Shown here: positions 1-8,222 of the stretch, one piece after another | Position numbering within the stretch: position 1 is the stretch's first letter | How the letters are laid out: each line of letters starts with the position of its first letter | NCBI GenBank assembly: GCA_964393815.1 | Contig: CAYMUP010000021.1 | Location: 1-16,308, forward strand | Source: JAGXIT01 sp964393815 | Lineage (GTDB): Bacteria > Patescibacteriota > Saccharimonadia > Saccharimonadales > UBA4665 | DNA: 16,308 nt | Reading direction: 5' to 3' | Notes under the pieces: model-generated | Seen by the model: the letters and a program-made list of their open reading frames with translations, nothing else | Databases searched by the model: none | What the model was told of the DNA's origin: nothing | Translations under genes and position numbers: made by a program

Positions 1-906
1 TGGGCGGCATGGGGCGGGCACTTCCCTCTCATCAAAACAAGTGGCGAAGTGGCAAACCGCGAACGTGACTTGCTGTTTTTTGCCGTTGCACTCAGCCTGC
101 TTGTGCTTGTGCCAGTTTATTTCATGCTCTTTTTGTTTGCTTGGCGCTACCGAGATGGGCACCGCAAGCAGTACAAACCAGATTGGGACAATAATAAAAA
201 GTTTGAGATGCTCTGGTGGGGCATACCAATCGCCATTATTGCTGTCCTGGCTGTCGTAACTTGGGTGACTTCGCACAGTCTCGACCCATACAAACCTCTC
301 GCGAGCCAGTACCCTCCCGTCAAAATACAGGTCATTGCTTTGGAGTGGAAATGGCTATTTATATACCCTGAGCAGAATGTAGCCAGTGTAAATGAAGTAG
401 CTTTCCCGCTTGATCGACCGGTAGAGTTTACTATAACGAGTGATGGGCCTATGAACTCGTTTTGGATGCCTGAGCTAGCTGGGCAAATATATGCCATGAG
501 CGGCATGTCGACGAAACTTCACGTTGCTGCGGATCATGTCGGGGATTATAAAGGGCTCAGTTCTAATATTAGCGGTCCGGGCTTTGCCGATATGAAATTT
601 ACCGCCAAAGCTCTAAGCGTTGAGCGCTATGCAGCATGGCTCGTTGAAGCGCGTCTTAGAAGCAATTCGCTGAACCAAGAGACTTACGCGCACCTACGTA
701 AAAGATCTGTAGATAATGATGTTATGTACTACAGCGGTCTCGAAAACGGGCTTTATGATACGATCGTTCAAGGTTACTCGGGAAAAGTTGATAGACCAAA
801 TGAAGTGAAATCAACAGAGGGTAGTAGCCCATCCCAGGTGAAAATGAAAAATTCTGGACGTGATCAAATGGGAAATAATAATCATGAAATGGAGCACATG
901 CAGTGA
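1..906 (+). CDS. cyoA: Cytochrome bo3 quinol oxidase subunit II, 5'-truncated
   Basis: Subunit II of the membrane quinol:O2 oxidoreductase. The frame is open from base 1, and the codons before the GTG at 49 still match the family (FPLIKTSGEVANRERDLL corresponds to the stretch before the first retained helix of E. coli CyoA), so the true start lies left of the window and the GTG is internal. Visible are two membrane helices (about bases 85-150 and 215-275), then a cupredoxin-like outer domain with family motifs EWKWLFIYPEQ, MNSFWMPELAGQIYAM and SGPGFADMKF. The Cys/His/Met ligands of a CuA centre are absent from SGPGFADMKF, which marks a quinol rather than cytochrome c oxidase. The C-terminus is rich in Asn, His and Met, as in E. 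coli CyoA. The stop (TGA 904-906) overlaps the GTG start of cyoB. The family call is certain; only the N-terminus is unknown. Confidence 0.95.
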   Translation, partial: WAAWGGHFPLIKTSGEVANRERDLLFFAVALSLLVLVPVYFMLFLFAWRYRDGHRKQYKPDWDNNKKFEMLWWGIPIAIIAVLAVVTWVTSHSLDPYKPLASQYPPVKIQVIALEWKWLFIYPEQNVASVNEVAFPLDRPVEFTITSDGPMNSFWMPELAGQIYAMSGMSTKLHVAADHVGDYKGLSSNISGPGFADMKFTAKALSVERYAAWLVEARLRSNSLNQETYAHLRKRSVDNDVMYYSGLENGLYDTIVQGYSGKVDRPNEVKSTEGSSPSQVKMKNSGRDQMGNNNHEMEHMQ

Positions 907-2888
907 GGACATTTGCAGCACTACTCGGTGACCGTATGAGCTGGGACTATTTCTGGCATGGTTGGGTGCAGTTTGGCGGCCAAGCCGGCACAGTCGGAGG
1001 CTTGTTGCTCGTAGTTGCGCTGTTAACTTACTTTAAAAAGTGGCGGTGGCTGTGGCAAAACTGGCTGACCAGTCTCGATGCCAAGCGAATCGGGGTTATG
1101 TATATCGTGGTTGCGACAGTCATGCTGCTGCGCGGCTTTGGCGATGCAGTGATGATGCGGCTGCAGCAAATGCTCGCGAGCGGCAACTCTGAAGGTTTTT
1201 TATCTGCCGAGCATTTCCAACAGGTCTTTACTGCGCACGGCACCATCATGATCTTTTTTGTAGCAATGGGGCTGATGTTTGGCATCATCAACTTAGTACT
1301 GCCACTGATGCTTGGTAGCCGCGATGTTGCCTTTCCGCTCCTGAACTCCATCAGTTTTTACCTGTACCTAGCCGGTGTGATTCTAGTCAATCTATCACTT
1401 GTCTACGGTGAGTTTGGCGCAGTTGGTTGGCTAGCTTACCCGCCGCTCAGCGAACTGGCGTTTAGCCCGGGCCCTGGCGTCGACTATTGGCTATGGAGTA
1501 TACAGATTGCGGGTGTCGGTAGCTTGCTTTCGGGTATAAACTTTATCGTCACCATACTCCGCATGCGGTGCAAAGGCATGACGCTCATGAAAATGCCGAT
1601 TTTCGCGTGGAGTGTTTTTGGGGCGATGATCCTTACGGTCATGGCCTTCCCTATCCTGACCGGCACACTTCTCATGCTTTCGCTCGACCGTATGCTCGGC
1701 ATGCACTATTTCACCGCCGATTTTGGCGGTAACGCCATGATGTATATCAACCTTATTTGGGCCTGGGGTCACCCGGAAGTATACATTTTGGTGCTTCCAG
1801 CTTTCGGTATGTACTCCGAGGTGGTTGCGACATTCGCTCGTAAGCGACTGTTTGGCTACACCAGCATGGTGTGGGCGCTCATGGCGATAACACTCTTTTC
1901 ATATCTCGTTTGGGCGCATCATTTCTTTACCATGGGCGCGGGCGGAAGCGTCAATGCGTTTTTCGGCATTATGACGATGATTATCGCCATACCAACGGGT
2001 GTCAAAGTATTTAACTGGATATTCACCATGTACAAAGGCCGGATCCGTTTTAGCGCGCCAATGTGGTGGTTTATGGCATTCGCAAGCACCTTCCTTATCG
2101 GTGGGGCGACTGGCGTTATGCTCGCAGTGCCGGCCATTGATTTCCAGGTACATAACAGCTTGTTTTTGGTCGCACACTTTCACAACACTATCATAAGCGG
2201 TGTGGTGTTTGGGTATTTTGCTGGTCTTACGTATTGGTTCCCAAAGATTTTTGGTTTCAAGCTGCACGATCGGCTTGGCAAAGCGGCGGCGATTACTTGG
2301 GCATTCGGCTTCTTAGTTGCCTTCGTACCAATTTATATTTTAGGCTTTATGGGCGCTACGAGGCGGCTTGACCACTATGACCCAAGCTACGGCTGGCAGT
2401 GGCTATTTGTTGTCTCGGCCGTAGGCACGGCCATTATTGGCCTCGGTGTAGTTCTGCAGCTCGCGCAGCTTGGCTACAGTATTTTGAAACGCAAACAGCT
2501 GCGAGACAAAACAGGCGACCCTTGGGACGGTCGTACGCTTGAGTGGTCTGTGCCTTCTCCGGCCATAGAATATAATTTTGCCCGACTACCGGTTGTTTCG
2601 ACTAGAGATGCTTGGTGGGAAGCCAAGAAATCCGGTCAAAAAATATTTAGCGGTGCGTACGAAGATTTCCGCGTACCTGCAAATAGCGGTTTCGGGGTGT
2701 GGATATGCCTGGCTGCGACGCTCTTTGGATTCGGCGCGATCTGGCATTTGTGGTGGCTGTTACCAATCTCAGTTTTGCTACTAGTAATTGCCCTTTACCG
2801 TCGTATGGGTGAGGAAACGGAAAGGCTTGTTACGGCTGCAGAAGCCAAAGAACTGGACACCCTCCAGCATAAAGGAGCAATCGTATGA
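903..2888 (+). CDS. cyoB: Cytochrome bo3 quinol oxidase subunit I
   Basis: Catalytic heme-copper subunit: reduces O2 to water and pumps protons. It has 661 residues, against 663 in E. coli, and the numbering is E. coli plus 6. Kept are heme ligands H112, H425 and H427; CuB ligands H290, H339 and H340; the His-Tyr partner Y294; E292; H417; K368 of the K path; D141 of the D path; and all four residues of the high-affinity quinone site (R77, D81, H104, Q107). I therefore see a complete A-type oxidase. GTG 903 is chosen because GGAG at 891-894 lies 8 bases upstream and it overlaps the cyoA stop (GTGA). ATG 936 is the alternative, but has only weak SD-like bases before it. The stop overlaps the cyoC start by ATGA. 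Confidence 0.97.
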   Translation: MRTFAALLGDRMSWDYFWHGWVQFGGQAGTVGGLLLVVALLTYFKKWRWLWQNWLTSLDAKRIGVMYIVVATVMLLRGFGDAVMMRLQQMLASGNSEGFLSAEHFQQVFTAHGTIMIFFVAMGLMFGIINLVLPLMLGSRDVAFPLLNSISFYLYLAGVILVNLSLVYGEFGAVGWLAYPPLSELAFSPGPGVDYWLWSIQIAGVGSLLSGINFIVTILRMRCKGMTLMKMPIFAWSVFGAMILTVMAFPILTGTLLMLSLDRMLGMHYFTADFGGNAMMYINLIWAWGHPEVYILVLPAFGMYSEVVATFARKRLFGYTSMVWALMAITLFSYLVWAHHFFTMGAGGSVNAFFGIMTMIIAIPTGVKVFNWIFTMYKGRIRFSAPMWWFMAFASTFLIGGATGVMLAVPAIDFQVHNSLFLVAHFHNTIISGVVFGYFAGLTYWFPKIFGFKLHDRLGKAAAITWAFGFLVAFVPIYILGFMGATRRLDHYDPSYGWQWLFVVSAVGTAIIGLGVVLQLAQLGYSILKRKQLRDKTGDPWDGRTLEWSVPSPAIEYNFARLPVVSTRDAWWEAKKSGQKIFSGAYEDFRVPANSGFGVWICLAATLFGFGAIWHLWWLLPISVLLLVIALYRRMGEETERLVTAAEAKELDTLQHKGAIV

Positions 2889-3463
2889 ATAGCGCCACAG
2901 CCGACTTGAAACATTCAAAAGCAACATTTGGCTTTTGGCTCTATCTGATGACTGATTGTCTTGTTTTTGCGACGCTTTTTGCAACTTTTAGTGTGCTTAG
3001 AGGGGCGACCGCTGGTGGTCCAGAGGGCCGCGAAATCTTTAACCTGCCCTATGTGTTTGTAGAAACTATGTTACTTCTCGTCAGCAGTTTTACGGTGGGC
3101 ATGGGGCTTTTGCAGGCGCGACGGGGCAACCGACGCGGCTTACTTGCGATGTTAGTGCTGACCGGTCTTTTGGGCGCTGTTTTTCTTGGTATGGAACTCT
3201 ACGAATTTGCCGAGCTAGCCCACGAAGGCAACTCGTGGACGAGAAGCGCATTTTTGTCGTCTTACTTTGGACTCGTCGGTGCGCACGGCCTCCACATTGC
3301 AGCGGGTCTCATTTGGCTTACCTGCCTGGTACTTTTCCATATAAAACATCGCATTGACGCGCGCGGCATGCAAAGGCTGGTGCAGTTCAGCTTATTTTGG
3401 CATTTTCTCGATGTCGTTTGGGTGGGGATTTTTACGGTCGTGTATCTTGTGGGGGTCCTATAA
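2885..3463 (+). CDS. cyoC: Cytochrome bo3 quinol oxidase subunit III
   Basis: Subunit III of the bo3 oxidase, an integral membrane subunit without redox metal that stabilises subunit I. It has 192 residues (E. coli 204), lacking the His-rich N-terminal tail. Family motifs run in order: FGFWLYLMTDCLVF, TAGGPEGREIFNLPYVFVET, FLGMELYEF, GLVGAHGLHIAAGLIW and LFWHFLDVVWVGIFTVVYLVG, which give about five membrane helices. The ATG overlaps the cyoB stop as ATGA and has a strong ribosome site, AAAGGAG at 2871-2877, 7 bases upstream. Translational coupling within the operon is likely. Confidence 0.96.
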   Translation: MNSATADLKHSKATFGFWLYLMTDCLVFATLFATFSVLRGATAGGPEGREIFNLPYVFVETMLLLVSSFTVGMGLLQARRGNRRGLLAMLVLTGLLGAVFLGMELYEFAELAHEGNSWTRSAFLSSYFGLVGAHGLHIAAGLIWLTCLVLFHIKHRIDARGMQRLVQFSLFWHFLDVVWVGIFTVVYLVGVL

Positions 3464-3862
3464 ATGAAGAAGTACTTCGAGCCAATGCCTAAAACTGGTA
3501 AAAACGACATAAACTCATATGTTGCCGGATTTGCACTGTCACTAACCCTTACTGCAGCAGCGTTTTTACTCGTGTGGTCATATCTAGAGAGTGATCGTCA
3601 GCTGTTTACGAGGGGGTGGTTGCTTGCTGGTCTGACCCTGCTTGCAAGCGCCCAAGTAGCCGTGCAGGCAGTCTATTTCCTGCATATGTCAGCAACCCGC
3701 AAAGCTCGCTGGACTTTGTACTCGACGATTTTTACATTTCTAGTGTTACTCACCATTGTTTTTGGTTCGATATGGGTTATGCAAAATCTGCACTACAACA
3801 TGATGCCAGACATGCAGCACTCGACCGAGCAGATGCAAATTGAGGAAAATATTCACCACTAA
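3464..3862 (+). CDS. cyoD: Cytochrome bo3 quinol oxidase subunit IV
   Basis: Subunit IV of the bo3 oxidase, a small three-helix membrane protein thought to help assembly of the CuB site. It matches the family through SYVAGFALSLTLT, QAVYFLHMS and VFGSIWVMQNLHYNMM. At 132 residues it is longer than E. coli CyoD (109). The extra length is partly in the first loop and partly in a C-terminal tail after YNMM that is rich in Met, Gln, Glu and His, which could bind metal but is not a known motif. The ATG follows the cyoC TAA directly, with no gap, and a G-rich run just upstream serves as a weak ribosome site. Confidence 0.93.
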   Translation: MKKYFEPMPKTGKNDINSYVAGFALSLTLTAAAFLLVWSYLESDRQLFTRGWLLAGLTLLASAQVAVQAVYFLHMSATRKARWTLYSTIFTFLVLLTIVFGSIWVMQNLHYNMMPDMQHSTEQMQIEENIHH

Positions 3863-3880
3863 AACAACCACTTTAATCAC

Positions 3881-4762
3881 ATGGCTACGCAAAGACTTAA
3901 AATACTGAAACTAAGGGATTTTTTAATCGTTGCAAAACCGGGCATTGTGCTCGGAAATTTGATGATCGGGGTTGGTGCTTTTTGTTTTGGGGCACAGCAG
4001 GTACGGTTTGATTGGCGTGCGCTACTGGCTTTTGCGGGCGGGATGGCGCTGGTCGTTGCGGCGTCTTGCGTATTAAACAATTATTACGACCAAGACATAG
4101 ACCGCAAAATGAAACGAACTGCTACGCGACCATCTGCGACCGGTGTTTTGCCGCTCGCAGTCGCACTTCCTTACGCAGCAATTTTGTACGTGCTTGGATT
4201 CACCTTGTTGGTTACGTGGACGAACATGCTGACAGCAATCATTGGTCTATTTGGTGCGCTGCTTTATGTGGCGGCGTATAGCGTTGCAAAGCGACTTACG
4301 CATTATGCAACGATGCTTGGCACCCTTCCTGGTGCGACGCCCCCACTTGCTGGCTACACGGCGGCAACGGGACAAATTGATCTTGCCGCCGGACTGCTCT
4401 TTTTGTTGCTTGTTGCTTGGCAAATGCCGCATTTTTACGCCATAGCAATTTTCCGACGCGAAGAATACGCTGAGGCAGGAGTACCGGTGTTTCCTCTTGT
4501 AAAAGGCATACCTCGAACGGTGCGAGAAATGCGAGTGTACGGAGCGATTTTTGTGATACTAGCCATACTTTTTGCTGTTCTGGGCGGCGTACATATTGCG
4601 GTAGGTTTAGTGCTTTCAGGGCTAGCGGGGTACTGGTTTTCAAAGATGTCACTAAACGCACCTCCAGGGGCTGAGACGGCCTGGGCAAGACGTGTTTTTT
4701 TTGGGTCGCTTTCAATTTTGCCGGCGCTCTCTGGACTACTAATAATCGACAGGTGGCTCTAA
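3881..4762 (+). CDS. cyoE: Protoheme IX farnesyltransferase (heme O synthase)
   Basis: UbiA-type membrane prenyltransferase that adds the farnesyl group of farnesyl diphosphate to heme B, giving the heme O used by CyoB. It has 293 residues (E. coli 296). The first Asp-rich motif reads N66-N-Y-Y-D70-Q-D72-I-D74 and is followed by the conserved R79-T80 and R83-P. Later come the conserved LGTLPGATPPLAGYTAATG and WQMPHFYAIAIFRREEYAEAGVPVFP, so both substrate-binding loops are present. The start follows cyoD by 18 bases and I see no clear Shine-Dalgarno. Its place directly behind cyoD is the usual cyo order. No heme-synthesis genes are in the window, so the heme source cannot be judged here. Confidence 0.96.
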   Translation: MATQRLKILKLRDFLIVAKPGIVLGNLMIGVGAFCFGAQQVRFDWRALLAFAGGMALVVAASCVLNNYYDQDIDRKMKRTATRPSATGVLPLAVALPYAAILYVLGFTLLVTWTNMLTAIIGLFGALLYVAAYSVAKRLTHYATMLGTLPGATPPLAGYTAATGQIDLAAGLLFLLLVAWQMPHFYAIAIFRREEYAEAGVPVFPLVKGIPRTVREMRVYGAIFVILAILFAVLGGVHIAVGLVLSGLAGYWFSKMSLNAPPGAETAWARRVFFGSLSILPALSGLLIIDRWL

Positions 4763-4767
4763 GACCT

Positions 4768-5712
4768 ATGAAAATAGGCGCTAAACACATTTTATCGCAC
4801 TCCCTAATACGCAAAGTATTTTCTGTGCTTTTCATGGCTGTAGTAATCTTTGTGGTGTGGCGCCAACGTGAGGAGCTTAGTCGGAGCTTAGAGCTACTAT
4901 TCACCGTAAAGCATGGTGACTTTTTGGCGGCAATACCTTTTGTCATTGCCGGTATGCTCTCCGCAGCATTAGCATATAAACTTCTTGCTTTTCGGGAGCT
5001 GCCTTACCGAGAGCTTGTCATTGTTGAGTTTGCTGCCGCGTGCGTTAATCGTTTGGTGCCATCGGGTCTCGGGGGCATGGGGATACATGGGTTATACCTC
5101 CATCGCCGTAGACATACTTCGGCCGAGGCTGCAGTGATTGCGAGCGTCAACAACCTAATGGGCAGCGTGGTGCACTTTTGTTTGCTCGGTATTTTGCTTG
5201 CACTGGGACCGACTGCGCTCGCTGGATTTCACCTGGGATGGTCATTTCATATGGGGTGGATTTTACTTGGGATTGTTTTTTTGCTCTGCTTATTGCTCTT
5301 CGTTTCTTGGATTAGAAAACAGCTTATTCGCCTCGTAGCTCAAATTAAAAAAAGCTTGTCCATGTACCGCAAAAAACCTGGACAACTCCTGTTTGCTGCG
5401 GCTAGCTTAAGCTTAGTAACTATGTTTAATGTGCTCGTTTTTTGGCTGGCGACTCGCACCATGGGACTGTACATCGGACTGGCAACGCTGCTCGTAATTT
5501 ACACTGTTGGGGTCGCTGCGGGGGCAGCGGTTCCTACGCCGGGTGGTCTCGGCGGGGTTGAGGCAGGTCTACTTGCTGGACTGCTTGCGCTGCAAATTGA
5601 TGGTGAGTCGGCGCTTGCGGCGGTACTAGCCTTTCGCTTTGCGACATTTTGGTTACCGCTTTTGGTCGGCATCCCTTTCTTATGGTGCGTGCGGCGCAAG
5701 AAGCTGATTTAG
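4768..5712 (+). CDS. Lysylphosphatidylglycerol synthase TM-region / YbhN-type flippase-like protein
   Basis: Integral membrane protein of the LPG-synthase transmembrane family (also UPF0104/AglD-like), 314 residues with about eight helices. Diagnostic motifs are N94-R-L-V-P-S-G-L-G-G and P256-T-P-G-G-L-G-G-V-E265, the re-entrant signatures of the family. There is no cytosolic aminoacyl-transferase domain, so this is the membrane part only. Members are proposed to move or modify polyprenyl-linked or phospholipid substrates; the substrate here is unknown. ATG 4768 is chosen: AGGTGG at 4751-4756 lies 11 bases upstream. The in-frame GTG at 4753 would overlap cyoE but sits inside that putative ribosome site. 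It follows cyoE by 5 bases, so it belongs to the oxidase transcript. Its stop overlaps the convergent kinase stop. Confidence 0.85.
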   Translation: MKIGAKHILSHSLIRKVFSVLFMAVVIFVVWRQREELSRSLELLFTVKHGDFLAAIPFVIAGMLSAALAYKLLAFRELPYRELVIVEFAAACVNRLVPSGLGGMGIHGLYLHRRRHTSAEAAVIASVNNLMGSVVHFCLLGILLALGPTALAGFHLGWSFHMGWILLGIVFLLCLLLFVSWIRKQLIRLVAQIKKSLSMYRKKPGQLLFAAASLSLVTMFNVLVFWLATRTMGLYIGLATLLVIYTVGVAAGAAVPTPGGLGGVEAGLLAGLLALQIDGESALAAVLAFRFATFWLPLLVGIPFLWCVRRKKLI

Positions 5713-6710
5713 CTCTGGCGCTTTGGTAGACGAATAGTGAAAGTTGAGCCCTTTTTGGACGACTCTTCTAAGCTTATAATGCCGTTATGGGCTTCAACGA
5801 TGCGTCTCGCTATGGAGAGTCCAAGACCATGCCCCTCAATATGTTGTCGACTACGAGAAGTATCTGCTCGGTAGAAACGATCAAAGATGCGAGGCTGGTC
5901 GCTTGGAGCAACGCCAGGACCTTCGTCGCGCACGGACAGGGTTACATATTTAGCTTTTGGCCGAGCACTCGCAAAAAGCCAAATGGTTGATTTGGCTGGA
6001 CTGTATTTGATAGCGTTGTCGAGCAGTACAGTGACGGCATCCGTGAGACTTTCATGGTTGGCATGCGCCGGCAGGTCAGCAACGGTGTTTTCTATGACGA
6101 TTTGTTTTGCCTGCGCTAGAGGTAGGACGTTACTAACAGCATCGATAGCGACGTCTTCAAGCGATGTTGGTGCAAGCTCTAAGTTTTTATGGGACGAGAG
6201 CAGTAAAAGCCGATCGGTGAGCGCTCGCAGACGATGCACTTCATCTAGATTGCTCGAGAGAGTACCTAGCAGTATCTTTTCGCTTGGTTTTTTGCCCCGA
6301 AGTGCTACCTCTATTTCGGACTGCATAATGGCAAGAGGTGTGCGGAGTTCATGCGCAGCATCGCTGCTAAAGCGGCTCTGAGCTTCAAGTGCTTCAGCAA
6401 TCGGCTGCAAGGTGCGCCGAGCTAACAAGTAGCTCGCCAGACCACCCGTTGCAAGCGCCGCGAGATTAAACAACGCTAGTCCCTGGATAAGGTTTTTGCG
6501 GCCCTGAGCTGCTCTTTCGACCCGAAATGCTTCGAAGTCGCCTTCGGCGTCTAAGACGAACTGGTTTGAACCGTGCCCAGGACCAAACGGGCGGTTTAAC
6601 TCGCGGTCCGCAATCTGAAATACAATCAAACTAAAAAACAGGCAGAGGAGCGCAATACCTACCATGTACCATGCAGTTAACCTTAGAGTTGCTGAGCGGA
6701 AAAGGTGCAT
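5709..6710 (-). CDS. Two-component sensor histidine kinase
   Basis: Membrane-bound sensor kinase of 333 residues. Two helices (about 12-33 and 77-96) bracket an outer loop of only about 43 residues, so any input domain is minimal. A short linker with little room for a full HAMP leads to the HisKA dimerisation domain with phospho-acceptor H120 in DAAHELRTPLAIM. The HATPase_c domain follows: N box DNAIKYSP (N232), G1 box DEGPGV (D262-), F box FDRFYRAD and G2 box GHGLGLSI (293-300). All catalytic boxes are intact. It starts 5 bases after the response regulator stop, so the two are cotranscribed; GAGG at 6727-6724 is a distant weak ribosome site. The signal sensed is unknown. Being convergent with the oxidase operon does not show that it controls it. 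Confidence 0.95.
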   Translation of the reverse strand: MHLFRSATLRLTAWYMVGIALLCLFFSLIVFQIADRELNRPFGPGHGSNQFVLDAEGDFEAFRVERAAQGRKNLIQGLALFNLAALATGGLASYLLARRTLQPIAEALEAQSRFSSDAAHELRTPLAIMQSEIEVALRGKKPSEKILLGTLSSNLDEVHRLRALTDRLLLLSSHKNLELAPTSLEDVAIDAVSNVLPLAQAKQIVIENTVADLPAHANHESLTDAVTVLLDNAIKYSPAKSTIWLFASARPKAKYVTLSVRDEGPGVAPSDQPRIFDRFYRADTSRSRQHIEGHGLGLSIARRIVEAHNGIISLEESSKKGSTFTIRLPKRQS

Positions 6711-6715
6711 CGACT

Positions 6716-7390
6716 CTAGCTAGCCTCGAGTTTATAGCCAAAGCCCCGAACGGTGTGAATAAGCGGGGTGCGGAAAGGTTTATCGATCTTGGTCCGCAGG
6801 TAGCCGATGTAGGCTTCGACTGTGTTTGGTAAGATGTCTGCGTCAAAATCCCAAACGTGGTTGATGATGTTGTCTTTACTAAGCACCCGGCCTTTGTTAC
6901 GTAACAAATATTCGAGTAATGAGTACTCGGTCTGTGAGAGCTCTATGGTTTTGCCTGAGCGACTGACATGGAACGATGCGGGGTCCACACGAAGGTCAGC
7001 TATCTCTAAGACAGGGCTGATAGTTTCGTGAGGTCGCCTTACGAGTGCGCGGACACGTGCAAGTAGCTCTTCAAAGGAAAATGGCTTTACCAGGTAGTCG
7101 TCTGCTCCAGCGTCGAGCCCTTCAACTTTCTCGTGTACTTGCCCGCGAGCAGTGAGCAGTAGAACGGGTGTATGGTTGCCCTCGGCACGGAGCTCTTTGC
7201 AGATGTCTGCTCCGTCTTTGCCGCCGGGGAGCATACGGTCAAGTACGATAACGTCATACTCATCGGCTAGCGCGGCAGCGAGGCCTGTTTCGCCGTCGTA
7301 GTACACTTCCACCACCATGCGTTCTTGTTTAAAGCCAGTCTCCAGCGCTCTCGCGAGCTTATGTTCATCTTCGATAAGGAGTATTTTCAT
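6716..7390 (-). CDS. OmpR/PhoB-family response regulator
   Basis: DNA-binding response regulator of 224 residues. The receiver domain has the acidic pair E7/D8, phospho-acceptor D51 (VIVLDRMLPG), T80 (LLLTAR) and K102 (LVKPFS). The C-terminal winged helix carries the usual PNTVEAYIGYLRTKID and IHTVRGFGYKLE motifs. ATG 7390 is preferred because AGGAG (7406-7402) lies upstream at normal spacing and the protein then begins MKILLIEDE as in the family; a TTG at 7411 would place the ribosome site inside the gene. It is the first gene of a regulator-kinase operon. TATAAT-like boxes upstream (7422-7417, 7442-7437, 7450-7445) could give a promoter. Confidence 0.95.
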   Translation of the reverse strand: MKILLIEDEHKLARALETGFKQERMVVEVYYDGETGLAAALADEYDVIVLDRMLPGGKDGADICKELRAEGNHTPVLLLTARGQVHEKVEGLDAGADDYLVKPFSFEELLARVRALVRRPHETISPVLEIADLRVDPASFHVSRSGKTIELSQTEYSLLEYLLRNKGRVLSKDNIINHVWDFDADILPNTVEAYIGYLRTKIDKPFRTPLIHTVRGFGYKLEAS

Positions 7391-7416
7391 ATCACTATCA
7401 TCTCCTGCCAACCTGA

Positions 7417-7450
7417 ATTATAGCTGAGAAATCTATATTATACGATTATA
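7417..7450 (-). promoter_or_regulatory. Possible promoter of the two-component operon
   Basis: Three TATAAT hexamers occur on the minus strand at 7450-7445, 7442-7437 and 7422-7417, upstream of the regulator ATG at 7390. No good -35 hexamer is visible at 17 bases from any of them. The region overlaps the last codon and stop of the upstream nuclease gene, which is very AT-rich, so chance matches are likely. Confidence 0.35.
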
Positions 7451-8162
7451 AGTAAATTTCTGTAGTGATAGGGATATGATCCGAAGGACATGAAAGATTA
7501 GGAATATTTTTTGTATTATGATTTCCTACTGCACATCGGCCTTTGACGCCCCGGACTGTCAATAAGTCTATAGAAACTTCTTGTTGTTCAACTTGTGCTG
7601 TAGGAATATCACCGCAAATATTTATATATCCAGCTTCATGTAGCTTTTGCCGAACAGGGCCTCCTGGTTTATCATTGCAGTCTGCAAACAGCACAACTCT
7701 ATCCGACTCATCGACTTTATCAATTAATTGAGTTGTTTGGCGCACACCAAAATGGTTTGGATCTGAGGGGTGTGACCATTTAAGGTGCGTGTTGGCAAAG
7801 ATTATGTCAGCTGCACTGAATGTCTGTAGGACGTGTCCTGAACCATCGTTATACTACGTGGTTTCAAAATCTGTTACGTTTATATCTGGGCTTATCAGTG
7901 CCAAACAACCATCAGGTTTATCGTTACCCTTAGGAGACCAGAGCATCTGCCAATATTTGGCGCCATGTAGCGCGTTGAGTAGGGGCTTTTCTACCTCTTG
8001 TAGACCAATGATATCGGCATCTAACCCTGACAGTAATTTGACCAAATAGTCTATGCGTGCGCCTGGCTCTAATAGCTCTGGCTCGACGTGTGAATAATTA
8101 CCATAAGATATATATGCGTCAGCTAAAACATTGAAACTTGCACATAGAAGAGTTTGCTTCAT
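7446..8162 (-). pseudogene. Endonuclease/exonuclease/phosphatase-family protein interrupted by one in-frame TAG
   Basis: Read through, this is a 238-residue EEP (DNase I-like, Mg-dependent phosphodiesterase) domain. Motifs run in the family order: SFNVLAD (N11), GLQEVEK (E56), ANTHLKW (T125, H126), FADCND (D161, N163) and PSDHIPI (D228, H229). Codon 103 (7856-7854) is TAG. The two halves are in exactly the same frame with no other stop between them, and catalytic residues lie on both sides, so neither half alone would make an active enzyme. TAG ends several neighbours normally, which argues against amber reassignment. The likely causes are a recent nonsense mutation or a base error near the scaffold gap. 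The gene looks more AT-rich than its neighbours, which may mean transfer. No signal peptide and no Shine-Dalgarno; a TATACT box lies 7 bases before the ATG. Confidence 0.85.
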
Positions 8163-8175
8163 ATTCTAAAGTATA
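8163..8175 (-). promoter_or_regulatory. -10 box TATACT directly before the nuclease ATG (leaderless)
   Basis: On the minus strand TATACT (8175-8170) is followed by 7 bases and then the ATG at 8162, with no Shine-Dalgarno in between. Transcription would begin at or next to the A of ATG. The -35 region is not recognisable. Confidence 0.5.
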
Positions 8176-8222
8176 ATATTTAGAATTTTTTTGACACCCA
8201 ATTATTAATAACAATTTTTTAA

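Noticed and set aside
49..51. GTG as the true start of cyoA
   Set aside because: The frame is open and family-like upstream to base 1, and a start here would remove the export segment.
4753..4767. GTG 4753 as the start of the flippase-like gene
   Set aside because: It falls inside the AGGTGG that serves ATG 4768 and adds only five poorly supported residues.
7854..7856. Pyrrolysine or general amber reassignment to explain the internal TAG
   Set aside because: Several neighbours end in TAG (response regulator, flippase, DUF1295, DUF2177, CXXCH gene), and no pyrrolysine context is visible.
8191..8196. TTGACA on the plus strand as a -35 element
   Set aside because: No -10 hexamer follows at 16-18 bases and no plus-strand gene lies downstream.
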